Source: Calonectria ilicicola
Taxonomy: Eukaryota > Ascomycota > Sordariomycetes > Hypocreales > Nectriaceae
Direction: 5' to 3'
NCBI GenBank assembly: GCA_020809705.1
Contig: CP085832.1
Location: 1-64,000 of the forward strand
Length of the DNA: 64,000 nt
The notes beneath the pieces were generated by a model, which did not search any database, was not told where the DNA came from, and saw only the letters and a program-made list of their open reading frames with translations. This document shows positions 1-10,559 of the stretch, piece by piece (positions within the stretch are counted from its first letter, which is position 1; each line of letters starts with the position of its first letter). The position numbers and the translations under genes were made by a program.

Positions 1-1080
1 CAAGGTTAAGTAAAATGATACTAATCTTATAGTTGAGTATCTAGCTTAGTTAAATAAGGTAGCTTATATATATTATTTTTGTAATAATTATAGTAGATAG
101 GAGTTTAGAATATATATAGTTGATTAATAAATATACTAACTACTATATTGTAATTATAAGTTAGTCTAGATTGTATATATGCCTTGTCCGAATATAGCTG
201 CATTAACTATTGGTTATAAGCGCTGTTCTATTTGACTTTCTATATTACCTTTTAGCTAGCTACTATTTTATATGTGGTTTAGATAAAATAGTAGTATATT
301 AAAAATTAAATTATTATTAGATAAAGACAGGGTAACTGTAAATAAGGTGATCATAGTAGCTATATCTAATTATATCTAGTATAATAAGAAAATAGGAGGA
401 AAAGATTATTAGGTAAGTAGATTAAATATGATCAACTATATCTTTTATTAAGTTTAAGAAGAATGGTCTAGTAAATAGATCTAATAGGAAAAAAAGAATA
501 GGGTTATGTAGATAATAAGTATTAAAGAATATAATATAAAATAAAGTAGAATATAATCTAGGAGAGACTATACTAGAAACATACCTATATATTAAATTAA
601 TCTAAGAACTTAGTATACCTTAGTAATAATATTTAAGTTTATTTTATAATATTAGCCTCTTCCTTTTTTAGTTAATATATATAAGCATTTTACTTAATAG
701 GTAACAAACAATTTATAAGAACTAGATATACTTAGTTCTATAGCTAGCTACATAATAATTTATAAAGTCTTTAAATGAATTTCCAACCTCACAATTACAA
801 CCATAATCATACCATAGATCTATCAGTTGTAACTGGCTGTAGCTATAGGTCATCACACTGCAAATAGAGCAGACCCTTCCACGCCATCCACATTTCTCAG
901 CCCTTCCTCCCACACACACTCCCCCTCGAGTAAAGGAGCATTTGTATAATCGCTCATCTTACTAAGAGATTATCCCTTAATAGAAGGATGACATTAATTC
1001 AATAAATTAACAGCCAACCATTGTATATAAATAAGTATCCGCTGCCCCTTTACATAAAACAAAAAAAAAAAAAAAAGATT
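1..1080. other. AT-rich gene-free sequence
   Basis: This stretch is dominated by TA-rich words with stop codons in all frames, the look of RIP-degraded repeat DNA. From about 780 base composition becomes more balanced. No gene, RNA or recognisable repeat boundary could be supported; a short poly-A run lies at about 1060-1076. Confidence 0.5.
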
Positions 1081-1152
1081 TTTATTGATAGTGTGCAGTT
1101 GCCTCCAGGCCGCTCTGCTGTATATCAACCGCAAGAAACAATTGTATAGTAG

Positions 1153-1557
1153 CTTGAAGGTGGCAATCTAAGCGGCCAGGTCTACAGTAGCAGTAAGTCT
1201 AGAGAGACAAGCCAAAATTTCTCCAACCCGGCACCGTCGACAAACAAATACAAGTGGTGGACGAGTTATCATTTCACATCTGGGAAGTGGTCAATTTCGG
1301 AGACGGCGCCGGCTGCAGGCCTTCTCGCACCGCCGAAGTCAGAGCTGCTGACCCTGCCTGCAGTGGGCCAGGAGCCAGTTTATGTTTTTTTGGATCCACT
1401 TAGCTGGGCGGTCATCTTCGGAATCGCTGTTGCTGCCGAGCTGAGACCTGACCTCGTCAACTTCCTGGTCAATAGGCTGAACCAGTATTTCGCTGGCCTT
1501 GATATTATATTTGTGGGTAATGATGGCTCTAACCTGTCCATCACGTACAATGCTTGA
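1153..1557 (+). pseudogene. Broken open frame in a GC island, unrecognised
   Basis: A 134-codon frame is open from just after a TAG at 1150 to a TGA at 1555-1557, inside a GC-rich island (about 1080-1760) surrounded by AT-rich DNA. It has no in-frame ATG near its start; only a GTG at 1363. The translation has a Trp/Ser-rich start followed by an Ala/Leu-rich stretch and a hydrophobic segment near residues 80-100. Downstream (about 1560-1760) the composition stays coding-like but the frame is lost. I read it as the remnant of a host gene truncated at both ends. I do not recognise the family, and it could be non-coding. Confidence 0.3.
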
Positions 1558-1760
1558 CGAGGTGTTGACCCTGGCTCACTTGCTGCGGTTGTGATTGGCG
1601 CTGGCGCTGGAGCTGATGCTGGACCAGAGAAGACAATCAATCGATGCTGTGCTTTAGAGTGCACTGTAAAGTGGAAAGCTTCCCTCCAAGGAATCCTGGA
1701 CGATTGACGCAAAGGCGGCTGAGGCTGCCGAGTCTACTCTTGAGAATCAAGATAGCATGC

Positions 1761-2818
1761 TTGACAGTACCTAATATGTTATATGTGGGTAATCGACCTA
1801 TACTTGGCTTCTATAGTATCCATATTCCTTCTCAGATTTTGATCAAGTGCGGCTGAAGAGTATGGGGGCATATTTCGGTTAGTTAGTATTTTAGTTTAGT
1901 ACTTTATGTGTTTGGGTCGTGTTATAGTTGAAGAAAGCATTTACTGGAACCTAAACAGATCAACGTTGTTGCTTGAATCCGAATGCAATCTTTGTGACGC
2001 TGGGGACCGATATTGCTTGGTGGAGCTGGATTGATTAGTCTATAAGCGTTGTTGCTGACCGGCACTGCAGCTTTCATCTAATATTGATCACAGCAATCGC
2101 CCCGCATCCGTTTCCTATACTGTCCACCTGGTCAGTATGCTTACAAGCTCGGCCCCCTGCTTGCCTCTATCTTCCAATATAATACAATAGCTGTCTTAGC
2201 TAATGAAAGTTTATTATAAGTCTGTCACTATCCTAACCAATTGATAATATAGGCAATAATATATTGGGAAAGTGCCATTTTACTTTCCTAGTCAACTTAA
2301 AGATCACGTTTAGGAGCACATCTTTACACTAGTTAGCAACGAGAGTGGCAAAGATAAATATAAGTAAATATTGGTATGTTACAATAAATCAACTACTAAA
2401 ATCTAAATAAAACACTACCTTCTATTAATAATTGACCTACACCGATCTACCCAAACCTTATCCGTACTGTGAAAGACTAGAGAGATAAAGACTTCGGGGT
2501 TCTTCATGCAAGAAACCAGCTTTTTCGCAAGGCATGCAGCTCCTCGTCAGATCTGAGCTTTGCTCCTGTATTTCGAAACTGTTTACTTGTAACATAGATC
2601 CATCCTACCTTTTGCAAAACGCGGTTGCTCACCTTTGTATGTTCTACTCAGTCATTAGTCAAGGCGCTGGTTCTCTTAACATTTGCCTTATCTTATCTTA
2701 CCCGGGGCAAGCAGGTAAAATATACAAGTATATAGGCGAGTGAATGGCTAGGACGGGTGGAAGAAGTATTGTGTTGTGTTGTACATACCAATCTTCGGTG
2801 TCAAATCCTTGATGCACA
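1761..2818. other. Intergenic region, nothing recognised
   Basis: Mixed composition downstream of the large minus-strand gene that ends at 2819. It must hold that gene's 3' untranslated region and terminator, but no clear signal stands out. Short frames here look random. Confidence 0.4.
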
Positions 2819-5800
2819 TCACCCCTTCTTCTCTACTTCCCATGGAAATATCTCAGGCTTCATAAACCATAGCATCCGTGTGACCATTGTGGCTGCATAC
2901 ATGTCCGGGTCACGCCTTTGCCATATCGTAAATTTGTCCTGGCCCTTGGCTATGATTGGAGTCTCTGTCGATGAGGCAAGGGTTAGCACCAAAATGAGCA
3001 TTAAGTCGCATCGGGCATTCCCCAGGCTCTCTATCAGGCAGTTGTAAGCAAGTCGGTAATGATTCCGCACCGGCTTATCCTTTGCCTTTGGATATTGCTT
3101 CTCCAGCTTCTCAAACCCGTCCTGTACTCGCTTCGGGACTCGAGCAAACGGAATATGACAGCCAAAATCGATTATATGCCTGCGAGCTCTTTTGGTTGGC
3201 TGGTTGAGTTGCTCCATCTCTTGCGCGGCTATGATGGCGTTTCGCTTCAAGCTCCCGGGCCGGGCAGCCGGGATGTGCATGGTTCTCTCGACATTCCCAA
3301 TAAGCTGAATAATACGTCGAGAGGTCAGGCTTTGCCCATGCGACCCGGGCACCCATTCAATCCCGACGGAAGCAATGGCCGTTGCCAGCCCGGTAACCCA
3401 ATCTTGCCACGGTATATCGTCTTCGCTCGTGTGCTGGATAGCGGCCCGCAAGACCAGAGCCCAGGTGGCATTGATCGCCGAGAGCCCTCTGCTGGCCGAT
3501 ATCTTGGGATTATGACATGCATTGTAAATTTCTTGTGCAAAATCGTGCCGTGTTTTTCTTGATGTGGCTTTAGGAGATAGTATATTTGAGTGGTTGGTGG
3601 ACCGGTCGAAGAACAGCTTTTCGTATTGCCTGTATCACAGGTGGGGGGAAGAATGAGCCTTCTAATAGCCATTTTCAAAGCTAGGCAAATCACAAGGAGG
3701 GAACTTAACTGGTTGCTAAAAGGCTCATCGCAGCTTTCCCACGCCTCTAGTCTGATCTGAAGCCGCTCTAAATGCCGCTGCGTACCACTCACACCCATGC
3801 CCTTGTTTTCGCGAGCACCGTGGCTCAGTTGACGCCGAAGCTGAGTTGCCATGAAGATCCTCATCTGCGGTACCCATAGATGAGCGAATACCTCTTTTAG
3901 GAAGTCGGAAGCCACTGAGATATCCCGCAAACCCTTAGTTCCCCCGAGCTTGCTGAACCAGAGCTGACTGTGTCGGTTGGCCCCTATTGCTGCTCCGTAA
4001 TGATACGCCAGCGCAGCCACATGGAGCAGGATGGGTCGGTTGTCAGATGTCCGCGGCCACCGCCTTGTGTTCATCGTGCTGTTTGATTCACCGAACTCGA
4101 GCATCTCTGGCGAGACAAACGGCCACCCACCCACCTCGATGCTCTCCATCGTGACAAGAGGGCCAAACACAGTGTTGGGTAATATCCTGGGGCTCCCGGT
4201 GAAGCACAGATGACCTAACCTATCCAAAATCGCGGTGCTCTCGGACTCAGCAACGTTCAACCCGTCCTCCCGACTTGCTCGGAAGCGGCGCTCCATCTCG
4301 CCCAGGGCGAGCTCGAATAATCTCGCGTACGAACACAGGACATTGGGGAAGATGGACGGCCGGAATCTCCGTAACAGTCGCGTGTAAAGCGTTGTGTCCT
4401 TGAGAAAGAACAGCATCAGCTGGAAAATGGGCTGAAGGATGGTGTAGAAATGCCGCCGCCCAGACACGAGTTTGGATGCCTTGACAGTGACCACCTGCTC
4501 CATGCGAAAGGCAACCTGGTCCTGGGCTATGGCTGTGCTGATCTGTTGCCTCTCGCGTGCGAACGGGGTTGATGAAGCCGGCCGGTCCGGCGTGAACTCG
4601 CCGCGGACTCTACTCAATAGTCGCTGCTGCTTGGATTGGATTCTTGAGCCGCCCAATCGGGCCTCTGAAGGTGGCAAGGTCAGGGCAGCGGTAGCAAACC
4701 CGCGCGCGGCTAACAGTTCGTCTGGTCGGCTACGGATCGACCGCTTGATGTTCGAGTACGCTTGAAAGAAGCCGAAGAAAAGCACGAGAGCCCCGTCGTT
4801 CAAGACGCTTGCATTTTCCTGCATCACTCTGCAAAGGTTCATCAGGAACCTCGGGGGCATAAGGGACGTGAAGTTGCCATAGCGACGATGGAATCCGAGA
4901 GGATAGAAATTGACATCTCTCGTGCTGTGGTATTCCTCGGCCACCTTGCTACGGTCTGCCAGCAGGCACGCGGTTTCTTCTTCGCCCGAGGACTGGACAT
5001 GAATGCAGTTGAGATCGGTAGCAAGAGCATATGAGATCTGGTCAATGTGGGCTAGGTTATACTTTTGCTCCAGTTCTGCTCGCAATTTCTCGAGCCCATC
5101 GCTAGGCAAAGCCCAGTGCGCATCAATTAGCTCGGCCGGCCGGTTACTGGGTGATTCGATGCCATCGAGCGCTTGAGCTTCGTCGCGATCGCCATCCATG
5201 TGTTCCTCCACAAACAGTCCTCGTTCCTCTGCATCGGGCTCCCCTTCGCCATTGCTTCGACCACTGACAGAGCTGAGATCGTCGTTATCGCCATCAGCAA
5301 TGTTGATGATGTTATCATTGTCGACATTGCGATCACTACTGCCATCGCTGTCATCCTCGTCGCTGTCGCTGTCGCTATCGCTATCTACATTCTCGCTCTC
5401 AGCGCGAAGGCGAGTCTCCCGAGGAAGCTCATGAAGCAATCCATCCACCTTGATCTCTATATTAGCCCCATGGTCGAAAGCATGAAAAGCCGGGCGATGG
5501 AGCCTCCAGAACCCGTCGTAACTGTGTTGTTGGGAAAACGTGTCCCATCTTTCCATAAATAAAGCTTGGAAGATGGCCCACTTATCATAGGATAGGGTTT
5601 GGGATTCCTTCCCACTGAGCTGCCACAGTGGCTCTACCCCTTCCCCTAGCAAATCTCCATCTTGGAAGATGTTCTGCACAATGTAAGATGCAAGCGCCTC
5701 GGCATGATGTTGTTGCATAGCTGTGCCATGATAATCCGAAGCCCTTTGCTTTTGCTTATGATGTCGGTGCCCGTTCAAGGACGGGTCCTCGATAATATCG

Positions 5801-6111
5801 ATCTCTACTGGGTGCATGACGATAAACCACACCTCTCGTGATGCTCCTGTGCCAATTCGAAAGGTCCGCCGGGTGAGGTCAAACGGGAGACTGTTTGCTG
5901 CATGCTTGGAGCTGTAAGGTGCCTGCCAGTGCCTCAGTGCAAAGGTCACATTGTCGAAAAATCCGCCTTGGTTCGTAATCGGGCAGAGAGGACGCCCAAC
6001 TATGCTTATCATGTCGAGGTGGAATATAGGATAGTATTTGTCGTTGCTACTTGCGGGTCCCGAGCCAGAGCTTCGCGATCCATAGTTCATCGTGTATCGC
6101 AATTGAAGCAT
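2819..6111 (-). CDS. Large unrecognised fungal protein, about 1,070 aa
   Basis: Function unknown. Two exons can be placed: 6111-3710 and 3629-2819, joined across an 80-bp intron (3709-3630; GTTAAGT donor, pyrimidine-rich run, TACAG acceptor). The join is in phase and gives 1,070 codons plus TGA. Around residues 245-275 there is an acidic Asp/Ser/Glu run (alternating DS/DE), followed by an Asp/Asn-rich linker; the remainder looks globular with many Trp/His/Arg residues. The frame stays open upstream of the first ATG back to a TAG at 6191, and that extra stretch reads like protein, so the true start is probably in an upstream exon (see 6176-6673). Composition is normal for a host gene and shows no RIP. 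The neighbour upstream on the same strand encodes a ParB-like protein. No domain or catalytic motif was recognised. Confidence 0.7.
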
Positions 6112-6175
6112 CCTTAGGGCTTCTGTGGCGTTGAATTCGGGCGCATTCGTCTTCGAGATGAACCTTTCCGCTATA

Positions 6176-6673
6176 TTAAAGCCATCCTTCTACGTTAGTT
6201 GGAATCCGTGGATAAATAGATAGCGACTTTAGGTGTGCTGTTCGGGGCGGTAAAAAGATATACTTGCCTGTCATCTTCTTATCTCCAGTTAAGTGTTTTA
6301 TCTTGAACTCGTCATTCGTAGAGCCCCACTCATCCTTCTTCTCAGAAGCCTCTTGACTGTCTAAGTCAAGATATGCCTCATCGGCGGCCTCCAGGCTAAC
6401 ATAATCATCAATATCATCAACACCTTCCATTTGATCACCAGCTTGGCTTTCTTGCTCAATGTCGACTATCCTTTCGCTTGGAGGAAAAACCTCCTGCACC
6501 TCGGGAGAATGGGTCATCATGGCCCTGAACATGAAAGTCTGGTCAACCGAAATACGTGGTGTAAGAGCAATGGTTTTTGGAGTGTATGTTGGAAAAGTGC
6601 CTATAAAATATCTCAGTGTTGCGAGAAAAGATGATGGCTGGAATGCGCGAAGGAACGCTCTATTATCACACAA
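6176..6673 (-). CDS. Probable 5' exon of the large gene (acidic 165-aa frame)
   Basis: An acidic open frame lies immediately upstream of the large gene on the same strand. Its 3' part carries a good intron signal: donor GTATATC at 6263 and, 74 bp on, a CTAAC branch site with a TAG acceptor at 6190. The two sides do not match in phase, though (donor phase 2; the downstream frame needs phase 0), so a simple join meets a stop. Either another donor is used, or a 1-nt frameshift is present, or these are separate genes. A second ATG cluster near residue 50 could be the real start. Sequence after residue 55 is rich in Glu/Asp. Treat as a probable first exon whose joining is unresolved. Confidence 0.45.
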   Translation of the reverse strand: MCDNRAFLRAFQPSSFLATLRYFIGTFPTYTPKTIALTPRISVDQTFMFRAMMTHSPEVQEVFPPSERIVDIEQESQAGDQMEGVDDIDDYVSLEAADEAYLDLDSQEASEKKDEWGSTNDEFKIKHLTGDKKMTGKYIFLPPRTAHLKSLSIYPRIPTNVEGWL

Positions 6674-7194
6674 TTTTTATGATGTAATGTAACCCTATAA
6701 ACTTCAGCCTCCATTTTCCTTTTTTCCTTTTAATAAATCATAAACCGAGGTTTAAGGATAAGTACAGAAGTATCGAGGGGCTGAGCAGAAAAAGAAAATA
6801 ATCCTACCACATGAATCACCACACTAATTCTAGTCCAAACATAACCCTGCCAGAACGATAAGCAAATAATAACATTAATCACTCTACACCTACCAATAGT
6901 AATCCAGAAAAACGCGAAATAAACACGCTAGTAAAGTTGCTAATCAACAGGGAAAATATGAAAGATTCTTATTGAACAAATGTAATCCTATTGTCCTCAT
7001 TAAAGCATTACCCAGTATACTAAAACGCATAAAACGGTTCTATTTACTACCTGCTTGTATTCCATTTGCCCAGGATGCTCGAAGCCTCCTCGATGTTGAT
7101 GGCATTGTTGTGGGTGTCGGTGCTGATGTTGGCTCTGCTCCTCTCGCTTTTATTGCTTTTGTTTCTTTTGTTGCTTTTGTTGATTCTGTGGCCC
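6674..7194. promoter_or_regulatory. Intergenic region between the two minus-strand genes
   Basis: This 520-bp gap should contain the promoter of the downstream large gene and the terminator of the ParB-like gene. On the minus strand a further open stretch (about 7165-7047, Asn/Lys/Ser-rich, ending in TAG at 7047) could be a last exon of the ParB-like gene after a GTAAGC donor at 7221, but no phase-compatible acceptor was found. Confidence 0.35.
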
Positions 7195-9501
7195 CTACTG
7201 ATAACCCCTTGTCAAGCTTACTCGAGTTTTGGCTTGACTTAGAGACTGGTCATGTGGCGGTGCCGATTCCTCCTCCATATGTCGGCCCTGACCTATTGAC
7301 GCCGAGGGTAGCAGGCGTCGTGGAGGCTGGTTGTTGCTGCTGTCGTCATCAATCCCTGCGTTTTCGTTGGGAGCTAATATTGATGTGTGCGTATCATCAT
7401 CCCCAGGTGGCCGGCTTTTACTCCTGCAGGTTCTGCTAGGTCCGGTCCTGCCTTCGGTCACATCAGCCGCCTCTGCGTTGACCGCATACTCACGTGGCGC
7501 TACGATAGGTCCACTGCTCGAGACCGTCGCTGTCGCTGCTGTTAGAGCTGTTGCATTCCACCCAAGCCCGTTTTGCTGAGAAAACCACTGGGATAATGCT
7601 GATTGAAATGAGGAAGAGCTTGTCTCCAAAAGCTGTGAAAACTCAGGTATACCCTTTAGAAAACTAGTAAGGTCTTGAGCATAGTCGGAAGCTATCTTAG
7701 ACCGTGTTGTTTGGTGCTGGTCGATACGACAGACCTTGTTGTTGGATGAGGTCCACTCCAGTTTGAAGTCATCACCTTTATATTGGCGAACAATCCCCAA
7801 TAGTCCTGCCCATATCTCATCAGCTAAAAAGCGTGTAGCGTACGTATTATTGTCGCCGTCAATATCCCAGCTCTGCTCTAAGTAGGCCTTCATCGCCGGC
7901 GCCCTGAAGGCCTTAATGTGAAGTCGGGTAAAATCGATTATCTCGTGCTGTAGGAGAGCCGAGGCGGTCTCAGACGGCGATCTAGGCGATTCAGGCGATT
8001 CTTCCAAGGGCAAGCTATATAGAAGATGCTTCTCTCTCGATCGCACAAATTGAGCCGAGCAATGTTGCAGGGCGGGGACCAAGTCCTTCCGTAATGCTGG
8101 CTTCTGATTGTCGCGTAGATTGGTCACGGAAGTGGGGCTTGGGTTCAGCCAAGATACAACATGCTTCATGACATCGCCTAAGATATTGCCTTGATTTGGT
8201 GATAATTCTAGGATCGTGTGAATGTCAAGAAACTGTAGTTTAGGAGTTTTCATGATGCGTTCATAAACATCCCAATACTCCTGGGCATTGAACTCGATGA
8301 GAAACTTTGATTGACGTTCGGAGGTTTTGTTGATGTGCTCTTTTTCTTCCTCGGATAGAATAATTCTTGAATCTGCTTCTTTGTACGGTCTGCTGGCAGT
8401 GCCTTAGCCATTTCTTTCCAGTCATCACCAGACACCTTTTGTATTGCATCTGAGTGTAGCTGGTAAAGGGTCTGCAAAACGGTTCGAAAGGCAGAGAACC
8501 AGTACTAGAATTTAAACACAATTAGTAATAAATGCAGTAATGGAAAGAATTCAGCCTCAAACTTACGTCATCTATTCTTTTACTGATCATCCAGTACCAA
8601 GAAGAGATCTTAAAGGTATCTCTGCCAAGCCAGGTTTTACACCACTCAGTAGTCTTCTCCCTCCACCGCTTATTTCTCCATATGGTCGCAATTCGCTGAA
8701 CATCACCACTCCACTGAAGAACTTGCGCAATCTCTTTTTTCAGAATATCGCACTTATCCTCGTGTAACAACTTTTCATTGATCATTGATGCAGCAACAAT
8801 CTGGGTCCATATTTGGCCGTGATTATCCTCCATAACTGTGCCTTTTCGGTTGAAGCGGAGCTGAATATTTAAATCCATTGGTAGAGTATCTATATTCAAA
8901 TTGCATTAGTATGCATGCATACAATAGATAAAAATACTTTATATTAATATAGAAATAGGGTGCAGTAAGTATCTAAAATAGACTTACTTTGGTCATAAAA
9001 ACTGCATGTCCACCACATTTCTTCCTCATCAAACTCTGATTGCTGGCCGTACAACTGCAATGCCTGAACTCGGTGCTGGCCAGCCATTATCTCGACTTTT
9101 TTTCCATTATGAACAGAAAGCCAATCGTCAAAGTAGAACATTTCCCCTGAGCTAGCGACTGTCGCTTCTTGATGAACGTGTAGATGTCTCTTCATCAAGG
9201 ATATATCTTCATGAGTTGTCAAGAGTAAGATGTGGTTCTCCCTTGTGGTCCGTTTAATACCTTCCTCTTTGAAGATGCTAAGGAGCCTCTGAACTTGCTT
9301 TGGATCCACTCGGCGATTCTCACTATCAATACTCCATTTAGGTGTAAGAGCATGGATTGGCATTCGTGCTGTGATAATACGATATGGCTCAGCTAGCTCC
9401 AGGGTAGATTCTGTATCACCAAGAGCGTTCCTAGCGGTCCTTTTGGAACGGCCAGACTGGTGATCTGGTTGGTGGTCCCCTGTTCGTTTTCTGGCGGTCA
9501 T
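7195..9501 (-). CDS. ParB/DGQHR-like domain protein, 696 aa, four exons
   Basis: Exons 9501-8988, 8889-8567, 8504-8429 and 8372-7195. Introns of 98, 62 and 56 bp; the first two have GTAAGT donors and CTAAT branch sites, the third is weaker (GTGATG donor, GCAG acceptor). Total 2,091 nt, in phase throughout. The N-terminus is basic (possible nuclear signal, residues 4-24). Residues 43-150 resemble a ParB/sulfiredoxin-fold domain: a beta-strand, a helix after RRVDPKQVQRLL (63-74), and the signature MAGQHRVQAL (139-148), comparable with the GxRR box of ParB and the DGQHR box of DndB-type proteins. A Trp-rich stretch (WWTCSFYD, 163-170) follows, then a long helical region and a Ser/Thr/Pro-rich C-terminus likely to be disordered. 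A TATATAAG box lies about 30 bp upstream of the ATG. ParB-fold proteins bind or act on DNA and some hydrolyse NTPs; which applies here is unknown. The fold call rests on motif resemblance only. Confidence 0.65.
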
Positions 9502-10168
9502 TCTGAGTTTTGTAGTACTCTTATATAATGTAATGGTTGTATGTACACTGGTTTGTCGAGAAATGGGATTAATATAAGAAAAGTTATGATGACACTTCGC
9601 AATGAACTTTATCCGCCATCAGGAGACAATTCCCAGTCCACCCAGTATGTATTATTTTACCAGGTATACCCAAGCAAGTGGGTCAGCCACAGAGTAGTAT
9701 ACAAAGCAAATATAAGACATGGTATTCATAGCATATAGAGCAAGTGTGATTAGGTTATGGAAATTGATTGGTAACAAACATGCGACGCGTCAGACTAGAC
9801 TATATCTGGATATTCATAATAATGAGACGCGACGTGTTGTGATTACTTACGTGCGCCACGCGAATATCGAGGTCTTGGAGTAGAAACTGTAAAATCAAGA
9901 CTTGTTCACTCCTTTTCCTGAGTTTTCTTTACTTTATTCTATTTTATACTTGCCTTAATAGTTCGACTGGCAATAGTAAGTAAATCAAAGGGTAAATATC
10001 TGCTCTTTTGTTTCTGGTATTACCACTTGCACTATCATTGCGAGCCAACTCACAGCGGGCAGTACTAGGCTCTTTTTCTAGAGATCAAAGTAGTTATACA
10101 GCTAGGCAGATGGGATTTATTTGGTCTCTATTGTGGTTGTAGGTCTGATATTTTAGAAGGGGAGGGGG
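9502..10168. other. Intergenic region upstream of the ParB-like gene
   Basis: Contains the core promoter of the minus-strand ParB-like gene at about 9505-9540 (TATATAAG on the minus strand). The rest is moderately AT-rich with no supported gene. Confidence 0.4.
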
Positions 10169-10308
10169 TGTAAGGATCCGTACTTCCCATTACGTCAATT
10201 AGCCCGTCAGGCCAAAAGATAAGTCAATAATCGCAATGCTTGCAATTACAGGTACGGATAACAGCTATTAAATAGGGTCTCGTGCGCCCGGTTGCACAGG
10301 TCGTAACA
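10169..10308 (-). repeat. Diverged solo LTR of the TRIM family
   Basis: 140 bp beginning TGTAAGG and ending GTCGTAACA on the plus strand. Its middle (CAAAAGAT..GTCAATAA..GCAATT) aligns by eye with the 135-bp TRIM LTRs at 13285, 13639 and 16219, and its end matches CAGGTCATAACA with one change. Flanks GGGGG and GGGGT may be a worn 5-bp target duplication. Strand is given by analogy with the TGTTATGACC..GTTACA orientation of the family. Confidence 0.55.
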
Positions 10309-10369
10309 GGGGTGTTATAGCCTTGAGGTATGTATTAAATCTTAAGTGCCTGGACCTTAGTAATAGTTT

Positions 10370-10486
10370 AAACCTAGGTTTAGAAATAGTTGGAGATTCA
10401 AGGTTATAAGATTGAGGGTAGTATTGTAAACCTAGGTTTAAAAATTAACTAGAAATTGGACTAGTATATCTTTCAAACCTAGGTTT
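10370..10486. repeat. Three copies of palindrome AAACCTAGGTTT
   Basis: The 12-bp perfect palindrome AAACCTAGGTTT occurs at 10370-10381, 10428-10439 and 10475-10486, just upstream of the LINE coding frame. Surrounding bases are only loosely similar, so these are not simple tandem units. Role unknown: a dimeric protein site or part of the LINE. Confidence 0.6.
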
Positions 10487-10559
10487 AAAAGTCTGCCAGG
10501 AATGGAAACCTAGATAGATTATATTTCAAGCCTAGAATAAGTCGTTTTTCTAACCGTAA

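Noticed and set aside
5173..5562. Plus-strand frames opposite the large gene
   Set aside because: Mirror of the Asp/Ser acidic repeat of the minus-strand gene; hydrophobic and Ser-rich composition is an artefact of the opposite frame.
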